Shown here in pieces: positions 55,644-64,000 of a DNA stretch of 64,000 bases. The stretch is from Alphaproteobacteria bacterium (lineage in GTDB: Bacteria; Pseudomonadota; Alphaproteobacteria; Puniceispirillales; Puniceispirillaceae): contig JADHLI010000005.1 in assembly GCA_016780775.1 (NCBI GenBank), forward strand, positions 1 through 64,000, given 5' to 3'. The translations under genes were made by a program, and so were the position numbers. Numbering within the stretch: position 1 is the first letter of the stretch; the number at the start of each line of letters is the position of its first letter. Under the pieces are notes generated by a model. The model was not told the DNA's origin. It saw only the letters and a program-made list of their open reading frames with translations, and made no database searches.

Positions 55644-56452
55644 ACCCCTGCTCTTTGTTGTGGTTTCATACGATCAAACAAGGTTAGTGTATTAGCGCGT
55701 GTTTGTGCAGCCATTTCGCCTTCGCTTAGCCCTTTAATTTCAGCCAGACGGTTAAGCACATAACGCGTAAAGCCTGGCTCGTTAGTTTTGCCGCGATGAG
55801 GTGGCGGGGCTAGATAAGGCGAGTCTGTCTCTACCAGCAAACGGCTAAGCGGGACATCTTTGGCTATTTCCCGTAAATCTTCAGAACTATTGAAGGTCAA
55901 TATACCAGAAAAGCTGATGTAAAAGCCGATATTGAGGGCGCGCTGCGCCAATTCTGCTCCAGAGCTAAAACAATGAAGTACGCCCTTAAACACACCTTTT
56001 TGCATTTCATCTTCTAGGATATCGGCCATATCCTTATCAGCGTCACGAGCATGCACAATTATCGGCAGATCTAGCGCTCGGGCAGCACGGATTTGAGTAC
56101 GAAAGCTTGTCGCTTGCGCATCACGCGGTGCAAAATCGTAAAAATAATCCAAACCCGCCTCACCGATGGCCACACATTTATCATGGCTAGCAAAGGCTGT
56201 GATGGCATCATAATCACAGGCTTGCGGGTCTTTTGCGGCTTCATGCGGATGGATGCCCACACTAAACCAGATATTTTCATAAGCCTCGGCTATCTGGCGC
56301 GGTTTATGCGCAGTATCCAGACGCACACCAATGGATATCATCTCGGTAACACCAAGCGCGGCGGCGCGCTCTATTACTTCTGGAAGCTCATCAGCAAATT
56401 GCGGGTAATCCAGATGCGCATGGCTATCTATTATAGATAAGATTTCGCTCAT
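55640..56452 (-). CDS. tatD: TatD-family metal-dependent hydrolase (DNase)
   Basis: The 270-residue TIM-barrel hydrolase has DSHAHLDYPQF at the start, IGEAGLDYFYDF, PIIVHARDADKDM, VLHCFSSGAE and ETDSPYLAPPPHRGK. Members are 3'-5' nucleases acting on damaged or single-stranded DNA. It overlaps both the hydrolase gene and metG by 4 bases, so the three are coupled. Confidence 0.92.
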   Translation of the reverse strand: MSEILSIIDSHAHLDYPQFADELPEVIERAAALGVTEMISIGVRLDTAHKPRQIAEAYENIWFSVGIHPHEAAKDPQACDYDAITAFASHDKCVAIGEAGLDYFYDFAPRDAQATSFRTQIRAARALDLPIIVHARDADKDMADILEDEMQKGVFKGVLHCFSSGAELAQRALNIGFYISFSGILTFNSSEDLREIAKDVPLSRLLVETDSPYLAPPPHRGKTNEPGFTRYVLNRLAEIKGLSEGEMAAQTRANTLTLFDRMKPQQRAGV

Positions 56453-58008
56453 GCCCCCTCTCCGCTCTCATCTACATAGCGCGGAAACACCCCTTCTGGC
56501 TTAGAGATGGTTTTCGGAGAGGTATCGTTATCACCTTGCATTCGACCTGCACTGCCAAGGCTAGTAAAATCGCGCATACCTTCTTCTATCAAGAGCTGAT
56601 CAAGCAAACGCGCCGCAGAGCCAGGCATTACTGGCTGAATAAGGATGGCAACTTGCCGGATAGTTTCAAGCAATATGGCAAGCACGTCTGCCATACGTGC
56701 GGGATCTGTTTTTTTCAACGCCCAAGGGGCCGCCTGATCAATATAGCGGTTTGCCTTAGTTATCACATCCCATATTAGGCGCAGCACCTCATGAAAGGCT
56801 TGTTTATCCATCTCTGAACGCACCGCATCTAAAAGACTATCAGTGGCTTTTATAAGGGCTACGTCTTCTGGCTGTAGCTGTTTTGGAAAAGCGGGCATTT
56901 GGCCATCTAGGTTTTTGAAAACGAGGGAGAGAGTCCGTTGCGCCAGATTGCCTATATCGTTGGCTAAATCGCTATTGATGCGCTGGATCATTTGGTCAGG
57001 TACGAAATCACCATCGCGGCCAAAAGGTACCTCCCGCATAAGAAAATAGCGCGTTTGATCAAGCCCATATTCCTCCACCAGCTTTAGGGGATCGATAACA
57101 TTGCCAAGCGATTTGGATATCTTCTCACCTTCATTTGTCCACCAGCCATGCGCAAATACCCTAGCCGGTAATGGGAGTTCTGCTGCCATCAAAAAAGCTG
57201 GCCAGTAAACCGCATGAAAGCGCAAAATATCTTTGCCGACTACATGCAGATTAGCAGGCCAAAATTTCTTGAAATCATCCCCATCTTCATGCCAATCAAG
57301 AGCTGTCAGATAATTGGTTAGCGCATCCAGCCATACATACATCACATGGCCATCATCCCCTGGTACAGGAACGCCCCAGTCAAATGTGGTACGGCTGACA
57401 GATAAATCCTTCAAGCCGCCAGAAACAAAGCTTATAACTTCTTTCTTTCGTCCTTCCGGAGCAATAAAATTTGGATTTTCTTCGTAAAAATCAAGCAAGG
57501 GCTGTTGCCATTTTGATAAATCAAAGAAGTAAGATGGCTCTTCCACCCATTCCACTGGGGCACCTGTAGGGGCCTTACCGTCTACCAATTCGGTTTCGGT
57601 AAAAAAGGCTTCATCGCGCACTGAGTACCAACCTGCATATTTATCTAGCCTGATATGACCCCGCTCTTGCAGGCGCGTCCACAGCGCTTGTGAAGAGGCA
57701 TAATGGCGTGCTTCGGTAGTGCGGATAAACTGATCATTTGAAAAATTCATTACCCCTAACAAATGGCGAAAATTCTGGGAAACGCTATCAGTAAAGCTGC
57801 GCGGGTCGATACCAGCTTTATCAGCAGCTTCTTGAACTTTCTGACCATGCTCATCAGTGCCAGTTAGAAACATCACATCAAAGCCATCTAGCCTTTTAAA
57901 TCGTGCCAGTAAATCACAGGCTAGCGTTGTATAGGCATGGCCAATATGCGGCTTGTCATTCACATAATAAATCGGGGTCGTCAGATAGTAGGGCTTTGTC
58001 ATGGTCAT
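56449..58008 (-). CDS. metG: Methionyl-tRNA synthetase
   Basis: This class I enzyme charges tRNA-Met. The 519 residues show HIGHAY, the MetRS-specific TGTDEHGQKV and KISKSLGN. There is no C-terminal tRNA-binding (EMAP-like) extension, so it is the short form. ATGACCATG gives two possible starts two codons apart. It follows holB by 72 bases. Confidence 0.96.
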   Translation of the reverse strand: MTMTKPYYLTTPIYYVNDKPHIGHAYTTLACDLLARFKRLDGFDVMFLTGTDEHGQKVQEAADKAGIDPRSFTDSVSQNFRHLLGVMNFSNDQFIRTTEARHYASSQALWTRLQERGHIRLDKYAGWYSVRDEAFFTETELVDGKAPTGAPVEWVEEPSYFFDLSKWQQPLLDFYEENPNFIAPEGRKKEVISFVSGGLKDLSVSRTTFDWGVPVPGDDGHVMYVWLDALTNYLTALDWHEDGDDFKKFWPANLHVVGKDILRFHAVYWPAFLMAAELPLPARVFAHGWWTNEGEKISKSLGNVIDPLKLVEEYGLDQTRYFLMREVPFGRDGDFVPDQMIQRINSDLANDIGNLAQRTLSLVFKNLDGQMPAFPKQLQPEDVALIKATDSLLDAVRSEMDKQAFHEVLRLIWDVITKANRYIDQAAPWALKKTDPARMADVLAILLETIRQVAILIQPVMPGSAARLLDQLLIEEGMRDFTSLGSAGRMQGDNDTSPKTISKPEGVFPRYVDESGEGA

Positions 58009-58080
58009 TTTTGAATTTCAAAACTCATGTAATCAGTGGCTAAATGCGCAAAATGCATGCAAATCTGCCATGTTCATACC

Positions 58081-59202
58081 TTATCTGTTGGCGCTTTGGC
58101 TACGTAAATCGCGTGTTAAATCGAAAAAAAACTTTGTCATTATTGGCGCAAAATCAAGATAGAGACGCTCATTCAACTGATAAGACGCACCAAACTCACG
58201 GTGCAGGTTGGCAAGCTGTTCTGGCGTATGGCGTATGGCTAGCACCCGTGCTGCCTGTTCAATAAATCCAATTTGCGCCAGACTATTTTGATGGGCTGCA
58301 TCGCTTTCCATCTGATACAGGGTAGCCAAAAGCAGTAATTCGGGAAATAAATAGCTGGCTGCTTGGCGCACAGGCCGGCCACGCGCGCCCCCTGCTGACC
58401 ATTTTTCTGCGAGAGCGATTAAATCTGCTGGTTTAGCTCTGTTATCAGATAGCAAACTGCAGCTGGCTTCAAACATATCCAGAACGCCTGCATCTGCTAG
58501 CTGCAATGCCCTGCCCGGTGCCCCCTTGCTAAGCCCAGCAAGCAAGCCCAACGCTTCTTTATCAGCATCTGGCCAAATTGTGGCTAAAACTCCGGCTGTA
58601 TCTGTGCTGGTAAGCGGGCTTAAATTAGCTGTAATACAGCGTGATCGGATGGTTGGCAAGATTTGTCCCGGGCGTGAGGACAGCAGCAGCAGCAAACAAT
58701 TTGCCGGAGGTTCTTCAAGTGTTTTTAGCATCGCGTTCATACCCGCGCGGTTCACCACATCAAGGCTATCAATTATAGCTACCCGCCATTTGGAGCGCGC
58801 AGCATGATGGGCAAAAAAAGCAGGTAATTTCCGCAATTGCTCAGTTTTAATAAGGCCAGATTTGTTTTTATCTTCTTGTTCTGGTTGAAGAAGCAGTAAA
58901 TCCGGGTGGGTATTTCCAAAAACCAGACGCGCTTCCTCGCTTTCAACCTCTATATCAGCGGGATGTGGATGCCCCTCCCCATCCTCAAATAGCGGCTGTG
59001 CAGCTGTGTCTTTGATAGATAATATCCATGCGGCTATTTGCTGGGCTAGGCGGAATTTTCCAATACCTTCATCCCCTGCCAGAAGCCAGCCATGATGCAA
59101 ACGATTTTGCTGATGACCGTTAAATATTCGATCCATAATCTCGCGGTGGCCAAATAGCGGTGACGGCGTGTTATATGTCTGAATTTCAGCGTCTGCTGAC
59201 AT
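58081..59202 (-). CDS. holB: DNA polymerase III subunit delta'
   Basis: The 373-residue clamp-loader subunit has an N-terminal AAA+ domain: GDEGIGKF as a P-loop, WRVAIIDSLDVVNRAGMNAMLKTLEEPP as the Walker B/sensor region and the arginine block in TIRSRC. It works with DnaX and HolA to load the sliding clamp. It lies between tmk and metG, the conserved order in alphaproteobacteria. Confidence 0.92.
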   Translation of the reverse strand: MSADAEIQTYNTPSPLFGHREIMDRIFNGHQQNRLHHGWLLAGDEGIGKFRLAQQIAAWILSIKDTAAQPLFEDGEGHPHPADIEVESEEARLVFGNTHPDLLLLQPEQEDKNKSGLIKTEQLRKLPAFFAHHAARSKWRVAIIDSLDVVNRAGMNAMLKTLEEPPANCLLLLLSSRPGQILPTIRSRCITANLSPLTSTDTAGVLATIWPDADKEALGLLAGLSKGAPGRALQLADAGVLDMFEASCSLLSDNRAKPADLIALAEKWSAGGARGRPVRQAASYLFPELLLLATLYQMESDAAHQNSLAQIGFIEQAARVLAIRHTPEQLANLHREFGASYQLNERLYLDFAPIMTKFFFDLTRDLRSQSANR

Positions 59203-59233
59203 GCCCTACCCGCTCCCAAAGCGAAGACCTTTA

Positions 59234-59896
59234 TTAAAGGTCGTCTGGTAACTTGTTGATAATATGTTTTTTAACTTGTAGATCAGAATGTTCTGCGCTC
59301 TGGCTAGCATCAATTATAACTATCCGTTCCTTATATTTATCAGCGAGTGCTAAGAACCCAGACCTCACCCGCTGGTGAAATTCTATGCCCTTATCTTCAA
59401 ATCGACTTTCTGCCGCAGATGGTTGACCTCCTTCAGCAATTTGACGCTGACCGGCGCGTTGCAGACCTAACTCAGCTGGTACATCCATTAAGAAGGTTAA
59501 ATCAGGCCGTAAATCACCAAAACCAAATTCATGGATGCCAACAAGATTATCGATGGCCAGATCATGCGCCAACCCCTGATAAACAAGAGTTGAATCCGAA
59601 AATCTGTCACATAGAACAATTGCCCCGCGTTGCAAAGCAGGGGCGATAACTTTCTGTACATGTTCAGTGCGCGAGGCAATCATCAATAGAGCTTCTGCCT
59701 CAACCGACAATTTTTCAGCAGAACCAGTAACCAAAATATCGCGGATAAGCTCTGCTTCAGGCGTGCCACCAGGCTCGCGTGTTTTCAAGATTTCACGCCC
59801 CGGATAACTTTCTGAGAACCAATTTTCCAGCAACCGGATCTGCGTTGACTTTCCAGACCCTTCACCGCCTTCAAATGTAATAAACAGTCCAGACAT
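59234..59896 (-). CDS. tmk: Thymidylate kinase
   Basis: Tmk converts dTMP to dTDP. The 220 residues have the P-loop FEGGEGSGKST (8-18), the REPGGTPEAELIR block, DRFSDSTLVYQG and a lid with ESRFEDKG. A short palindrome, GACCTTTA-T-TAAAGGTC (59226-59242), covers the stop codon region before holB. Confidence 0.95.
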   Translation of the reverse strand: MSGLFITFEGGEGSGKSTQIRLLENWFSESYPGREILKTREPGGTPEAELIRDILVTGSAEKLSVEAEALLMIASRTEHVQKVIAPALQRGAIVLCDRFSDSTLVYQGLAHDLAIDNLVGIHEFGFGDLRPDLTFLMDVPAELGLQRAGQRQIAEGGQPSAAESRFEDKGIEFHQRVRSGFLALADKYKERIVIIDASQSAEHSDLQVKKHIINKLPDDL

Positions 59897-59925
59897 AATA
59901 GCGCCCCCGCCCCCGCATGACCTTA

Positions 59926-61152
59926 TTATTGCTGGCTATCAGGCATGCTAGATGCACCTAAAACAAGATAGCTCAACGCCGCCCCTAGCCTGTCAAACAT
60001 ACCAAGCTGCGCTACATCACGGTCTGCGGCCAGCGCAACTTTATCCACAATTTTACCATCCATGCGAAGAGCGAGTTCTCCTATTTTCTGGCCTTTTTGG
60101 ATAGGAGCAGAAACCGGATTCATCCAGCTTACCACTATTTCTGTTTTCATCCGCTCAGCACGCGATAGAACACGGCTGACATCGCCTTCAGCCACCAGGC
60201 CGACCTTGCTTGCACGTCCAAGCCAGACATCTGCTTCATCTACTTTGGTGCCGCTAGCGAAAAATTTGTAATTTTTAAATTCACGTAAGATGAAATCCAT
60301 TAGGCGCGCAGATTCGCTTGAACGCTCCTTTTTGGATTTCATTCCATTTAACACCATCACCACCCGCATACCGTTTTTTTCTGCCGATGCGGTCAAACCA
60401 TAGCCAGATTCTTCCGTATAGCCTGTTTTCAGCCCGTCCACCCCATTTTCAGTTGCGCTCTTGCCATATAAAAGCGGGTTACGGTTACCCTGCTTGATAT
60501 CGTTCAGCGTATAGGTCTTCACCTTGAAAATCGGATAAAGTTCTGGATAGGTCTCTGGCGGAAAATCGCGGATGAGTGCTGTCGCCAATATGTTTAGGTC
60601 TTCTGCTGTGGTGGTTAAATCTGCATCTGGCCAGCCAGTTGCGTTAGTGAAATTAGTATTTTTCATACCCAACTTCTGGGCAGTTAAATTCATTTCAGTT
60701 GCAAAATTTTCTTCCGTGCCGGCTAGCCCTTCTGCCAACACAACGGCCGCATCATTTCCAGATTGCACAATCACCCCATAAAGCAGCTCTTTGACGCTAT
60801 AACGTGTACCGGGCTTCAGAAAAGAGCGTGAGCCGCCCATTTTCCAAGCCTTTTCAGAGACAACAATCTGGTCATTTAGCGCTAAAGATCCATCCTTGAT
60901 GCGCGAAAACACTACATAGCTGGTTATAATCTTGGCCATAGAAGCAGGCTTCATTGGCGCCTGTTTTTGCTTTTCCATCAGGATGCGGCCAGTTTCAAAT
61001 TCGGTTACCAGCACATATTCAGCTGTGGTGGGGATATTAGTTTGCGCCTGTAAGGTGCTAATCCCCAGAAAAAGACATAGACCTGAAGCCATAATTATCT
61101 GGCTAATTCTGGTAACAGAGGAGGAGAACGGAATAATATTTGCCAGCTTCAT
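59926..61152 (-). CDS. dacC: D-alanyl-D-alanine carboxypeptidase (penicillin-binding protein 5/6 family)
   Basis: The 408-residue serine peptidase trims pentapeptide stems of peptidoglycan. A signal peptide ends near LQA-QT (residue 37). Catalytic motifs are SMAK (71-74), SGN (131-133) and KTG (242-244). The C-terminal PBP5 beta domain (about 295-385) is present; the final amphipathic anchor is weak. The symbol dacA would be equally fair. It sits between rlpA and tmk. Confidence 0.93.
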   Translation of the reverse strand: MKLANIIPFSSSVTRISQIIMASGLCLFLGISTLQAQTNIPTTAEYVLVTEFETGRILMEKQKQAPMKPASMAKIITSYVVFSRIKDGSLALNDQIVVSEKAWKMGGSRSFLKPGTRYSVKELLYGVIVQSGNDAAVVLAEGLAGTEENFATEMNLTAQKLGMKNTNFTNATGWPDADLTTTAEDLNILATALIRDFPPETYPELYPIFKVKTYTLNDIKQGNRNPLLYGKSATENGVDGLKTGYTEESGYGLTASAEKNGMRVVMVLNGMKSKKERSSESARLMDFILREFKNYKFFASGTKVDEADVWLGRASKVGLVAEGDVSRVLSRAERMKTEIVVSWMNPVSAPIQKGQKIGELALRMDGKIVDKVALAADRDVAQLGMFDRLGAALSYLVLGASSMPDSQQ

Positions 61153-61284
61153 GGGTGTCTCGTTAATTTTTTTCTATTTTTACTATGATATTGTATCAAG
61201 CGGCCTGTTTCGTGCCACTATTTGTTTTAATGAAATAAAGCGACAGAAAAAAGGCATTTAATAGATGTTTTCCTGCCCATTTTA

Positions 61285-61320
61285 GCGCTTTTTCGGGGCG
61301 CTTTTTCGGGGCGCTTTTTC
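61285..61320 (-). repeat. 13-bp tandem repeat between rlpA and dac
   Basis: The unit GCGCTTTTTCGGG (plus-strand reading) occurs at 61285-61297, 61298-61310 and as 10 bases at 61311-61320, ending 4 bases from the rlpA stop. The remaining 132 bases up to dac show no gene. Confidence 0.85.
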
Positions 61321-61324
61321 AACC

Positions 61325-62293
61325 CTATTCTACAACTATATCGGCGCCATCAAAACCACGTGAATAAATCTGTTTTAGCAGGCTGTCTGCCTGCTCTACT
61401 GTTTGAATAGGCCCTAACCGCGCCCGATACAGAACCCGGCCATCTTTAATCGTCTCCAGCACCGAACCCTTTTTCAAATCAGCAAAATTAGTCAGCAGGT
61501 TTTTAGCATTATCCTCTGAATGAAACGCGCCTACCTGTATCCAGATATCGGTTACCTGAGGCTCTGTATTTATCACATTTCCACTTCTGGAGTGAGACAG
61601 CAGGTCAAGCGCAGATTCGCCAGATTTTTTCTTTTGTGGGTTTGCCCGGGTAGTTCGCGCTGATAAGCTAACAGAAGGTTTGCCAGCCGCTGTAGTTTCT
61701 GGCAGCGGTCCGGTAGTTTCGGAAAGCAGTGGAAATTCACCATTGCGCGCCAACTCTTCTAAGCGCAGGCTCTGCTCGACCAATAATTTAACGCGGACAC
61801 GGGCAATTCCTTGATCTTTAAAACCAAGCAACCGTGCCCCTTCACGCGACATATCAATAATACGCCCGCTGACATAAGGGCCTCTGTCATTCACCCGCAC
61901 TACAAGCGATTTTCCATTATCCAGATTGGTTACCCGAACCACAGATGGCATTGGCAAGGTTTTATGTGCTGCTGAGACGAGCGCCGGGTCAAAAATTTCC
62001 CCATTGGCAGTCATTTTGCCGCCAAATTCATCTCCATACCAAGAAGCAATACCCGTCTTATCATAGGTCAGATCCCGGTCTGGATAATACCAAATGCCAG
62101 CTATTTGATAGGGGTTGCCTATCTTGTAGTGTGGATTGGCAACAATCTGCTGCGCCTCAGCCTGCTTTTCTTTATTTTTTTGTTTCTTGGCAAAATCAAT
62201 AGCCAGTTCAGCAGTAGTACAACCACTCACGCTAGCTAAAAACGCAGCCGCTATACCTGCTCTAATAATGGGAATAAGCTTGTTCTCAATCAC
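61325..62293 (-). CDS. rlpA: Septal ring lytic transglycosylase RlpA
   Basis: The 322-residue lipoprotein has lipobox VSGC (Cys25). The double-psi beta-barrel (about 80-175) has TGIASWYGDEFGGKMTANGE and VRVNDRGPYVSGRIIDMS, with the conserved catalytic-type Asp and His. The C-terminal SPOR domain (about 245-322) reads WIQVGAFHSEDNAKNL. RlpA cleaves naked glycan strands at the septum. It stands first in the dac-tmk-holB order. Confidence 0.92.
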   Translation of the reverse strand: MIENKLIPIIRAGIAAAFLASVSGCTTAELAIDFAKKQKNKEKQAEAQQIVANPHYKIGNPYQIAGIWYYPDRDLTYDKTGIASWYGDEFGGKMTANGEIFDPALVSAAHKTLPMPSVVRVTNLDNGKSLVVRVNDRGPYVSGRIIDMSREGARLLGFKDQGIARVRVKLLVEQSLRLEELARNGEFPLLSETTGPLPETTAAGKPSVSLSARTTRANPQKKKSGESALDLLSHSRSGNVINTEPQVTDIWIQVGAFHSEDNAKNLLTNFADLKKGSVLETIKDGRVLYRARLGPIQTVEQADSLLKQIYSRGFDGADIVVE

Positions 62294-62354
62294 AAATCTT
62301 TTCCTTAAAAACCTTTAAAAACTATTATTCCCGGCCAGCTTGAACGCTGTTTTG

Positions 62355-63377
62355 TTATTCTGCTTGCTCTATCATATCGGCCAATGTGCCAACAGCAATA
62401 GCAAAAAAGTTAGACCGATTCCATTTCAAGATATTGTCATAATTAGCATAAGCAATATACGCCTTGCCATCATTGCGCGAAGGCACTACCAGCCGCGAGG
62501 TCAAATTGCGCTTTGGCAATGCCTCCCCATCCGCATTTTTAAGCCCAAGCGCGCGCCATTCATTCATGGTTTTTTTTGTCTTAGCGTCTGAAAGTTTTTT
62601 ACCGTCGATAGTGTCTGGCACAAATACACGCCGCCCCCAGGTTAAATCATCACGCCAACCAACCGAGGACAGGTAGTTAGCAATAGAGGCAAAAACATCA
62701 TGCTGAGTCTGCCATATATCGCGCCGCCCATCCCCGTTATAATCAAAGGCATAGCTTAAGAAGCTAGAAGGCATAAACTGGCTTTGGCCCATTGCCCCTG
62801 CCCAAGAGCCTTTCATATCGCCTGATTTAATATGCCCTTCTTCGATAATCTGAAGCGCATTTAACAATTCTTTGCGAAAATAGGCAGAGCGCCGCCCATC
62901 ATAGGCGAGCGTAGATAAGGCCGCGATAACCGAAAAACCGCCTGTATGCTGGCCAAAATTTGTCTCAATTCCCCATAAGGCAACGATAAAGCGCGGTTGA
63001 ACACCAAATTTTTCTGAAACTTCTTTTAAAATTGCGCGATGTTCTACTAGCTTCTGGCGCGCACGCTTCACTCGTGTGGCCGATACCACCTTATTCAGAT
63101 AGCTATCTAGCGTCAGGGTAAACTCAGGCTGACTGCGGTCTAGCTCTAGCACACGCGCAATAGGCGCAACCCCAACAAAGGCTGTATCAAACGTGTCTGC
63201 TGAAATGCCCTTAGAAAGGGCTTCGGTGCGCAATTCTGCCTGCCACGCGGTAAAGCTCTGATGGCTATCGGCAAAGGCGGTGTGAGCATGAAGAAGAAAA
63301 ACAATAGAAAACAAAAAGTTAGCGCCTCGCGCGCATATGCCTCGCATATTATCATAAAAAGTTGAAATGATTTTCAT
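62355..63377 (-). CDS. mltB: Lytic murein transglycosylase B
   Basis: The protein is 340 residues from ATG 63377, chosen because AAGGGG lies about 10 bases upstream and the signal peptide (ending HTAFA-DS, residue 36) then has normal length; the frame opens 14 codons earlier without a ribosome-binding site. Catalytic Glu138 lies in WGIETNFG, followed by GAMGQSQFMPSSFLSYAFDYNGDGRRDIW, the MltB signature. It has no lipobox, so it is a periplasmic, non-lipidated form. It makes 1,6-anhydromuropeptides. Confidence 0.92.
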   Translation of the reverse strand: MKIISTFYDNMRGICARGANFLFSIVFLLHAHTAFADSHQSFTAWQAELRTEALSKGISADTFDTAFVGVAPIARVLELDRSQPEFTLTLDSYLNKVVSATRVKRARQKLVEHRAILKEVSEKFGVQPRFIVALWGIETNFGQHTGGFSVIAALSTLAYDGRRSAYFRKELLNALQIIEEGHIKSGDMKGSWAGAMGQSQFMPSSFLSYAFDYNGDGRRDIWQTQHDVFASIANYLSSVGWRDDLTWGRRVFVPDTIDGKKLSDAKTKKTMNEWRALGLKNADGEALPKRNLTSRLVVPSRNDGKAYIAYANYDNILKWNRSNFFAIAVGTLADMIEQAE

Positions 63378-63557
63378 CGCGCGCCTGCCCCTTTTTATCA
63401 GACCTATTTTAAAAGGCATAAAATCTTGCTTAAAATGCCCGTCAACAGCCTATCTGCGCTAGGGCAATAGAGCAACAGGCAATCGGCGGGCGCAGCAAGA
63501 TTATCGGCTCTGCTTGATGCTGGATATGCTGACAAGAGAAGAAAAGTGAACTTCCCA

Positions 63558-63586
63558 TTGACACCGCTTTAAGGATATTTTAATCA
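63558..63586 (+). promoter_or_regulatory. Possible promoter of tRNA-Ser
   Basis: A perfect TTGACA is followed after 17 bases by TAATCA, 38 bases before the tRNA. The -10 match is poor. Confidence 0.4.
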
Positions 63587-63624
63587 CACTCTGGCAAGAC
63601 CGCGAATTGCACCCGATTAAAGAC

Positions 63625-63714
63625 GGAGAGGTGGCAGAGCGGTTGAATGCACCGGTCTTGAAAACCGGCATGGGTGAAAGCCCATCGTGGGTTCGAATCC
63701 CACCCTCTCCGCCA
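63625..63714 (+). tRNA. tRNA-Ser (anticodon TGA)
   Basis: A 90-nt class II tRNA has acceptor GGAGAGG/CCTCTCC, discriminator G and encoded CCA, a long variable arm (CATGGGTGAAAGCCCATCG), T-loop TTCGAAT and anticodon loop CTTGAAA. Confidence 0.96.
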
Positions 63715-63766
63715 TATTTTATTATAAATTATTGTTAAATAGAGGTTTATTATTTAAGCCTGTACT

Positions 63767-63788
63767 TTTACCCACACATTTACCCACA
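63767..63788. repeat. Paired TTTACCCACA direct repeats downstream of tRNA-Ser
   Basis: Two perfect 10-base copies (63767-63776, 63779-63788) are 12 bp apart. On the minus strand they read TGTGGGTAAA twice. They resemble arm-type integrase sites, and a degenerate similar block follows the tRNA-Lys ghost (44722-44750). Function is inferred. Confidence 0.5.
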
Positions 63789-63792
63789 AATT

Positions 63793-63832
63793 AAAAAGCC
63801 CCAGTAGTTTTTTTAGGAGGAACTACTGAGGC
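63793..63832 (-). terminator. Minus-strand terminator-like hairpin beyond tRNA-Ser
   Basis: On the minus strand GCCTCAGTAGTT pairs with AACTACTGGGGC (12 bp with one T-G pair), followed by TTTTT. No minus-strand gene is visible between it and the window end. Confidence 0.65.
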
Positions 63833-63898
63833 GGGTAGATTAGGAAGTATTTAAAATATTTCTGTTTTTCTTTTCAAAATTATTACATCTCAAAAGAA

Positions 63899-63942
63899 AA
63901 CCCCCATTAAGCGGACGCGAGCATCAACGCTATTTGGGGGTT
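63899..63942 (-). terminator. Second hairpin at the right edge
   Basis: AACCCCCA/TGGGGGTT (8 bp) encloses a smaller AGCG/CGCT stem. Read on the minus strand it is followed by TTCTTTT. It could equally be a leader structure of the plus-strand gene starting at 63993. Confidence 0.5.
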
Positions 63943-63992
63943 GGCAAAGGTAACGGCCTCTGAGAGACTTATTTTAGTAATTGGAGGTAATT

Positions 63993-64000
63993 ATGCGTTT
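63993..64000 (+). CDS. Start of a gene cut by the window edge
   Basis: ATGCGTTT follows TTGGAGGTAATT, with GGAGG at 63983-63987, an ideal ribosome-binding site. Only two full codons are visible, so nothing can be said about the product. Confidence 0.4.

Overview
The window reads as a chromosomal stretch of an alphaproteobacterium of moderate GC. The call rests on gene order: isoaspartyl methyltransferase-like gene, tolC, popZ-like gene, valS; argS, SPOR protein, scpA, scpB, tatA, tatB, tatC, serS, surE, pcm, nlpD-like gene; yajC, secD, secF followed by two complex I assembly-factor homologues; and rlpA, dac, tmk, holB, metG, tatD, metallo-hydrolase. The UvrA first zinc motif reads CPVSGF, and a TrmFO-type tRNA methyltransferase is present. 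A marine SAR116-like lineage is a reasonable guess, but it is inference. Almost all sequence is core housekeeping; no rRNA, CRISPR array, intact prophage or transposase is visible.

Layout. 1-8.3 kb: end of an acyl-CoA synthetase gene, tRNA-Asn, a selenium/selenouridine operon (EamA transporter, SelD fusion, MnmH), an MFS transporter, an orphan Dam-type methyltransferase, AzlCD and tRNA-Cys. 8.4-16 kb: methyltransferase, tolC, popZ-like gene, valS, ilvD, closed by a clear terminator. 16.2-17.4 kb: erpA-xthA. 17.5-30 kb: dgt, argS, SPOR protein, scpAB, an orphan ABC ATPase, tatABC, serS, surE, pcm and a LytM-domain lipoprotein. 30-35 kb: a DUF815 ATPase, then yajC-secD-secF and homologues of NDUFAF3 and NDUFAF6. 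35-43.5 kb: trmFO and uvrA (minus), ssb, gyrA and coaD (plus).

43.6-45.1 kb is the one clearly accessory patch. A complete tRNA-Lys gene is followed 909 bp later by a perfect 50-bp copy of its 3' end, bracketing a small lipoprotein gene. Next comes an orphan 73-residue gene with its own terminator. This looks like the scar of an integrative element. 45.2-49.4 kb: ccmF-ccmG-ccmHI (cytochrome c maturation). 49.5-54.5 kb: thiamine salvage genes thiM-thiE-thiD-thiYZX behind a promoter and TPP riboswitch. 54.8-63.4 kb: minus-strand genes for cell-wall enzymes (mltB, rlpA, dac), DNA replication (tmk, holB), metG, tatD and a metallo-hydrolase. The window ends with tRNA-Ser followed by direct repeats and hairpins that resemble the flank of the tRNA-Lys site, so a second element may begin there.

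The most unusual window-wide pattern is a set of short tandem duplications (9-17 bp units) lying on or just after stop codons (scpB, tatA, pcm, thiE, thiD, thiX, rlpA). One of them carries four GATC sites in a window that also encodes a Dam-type methylase.
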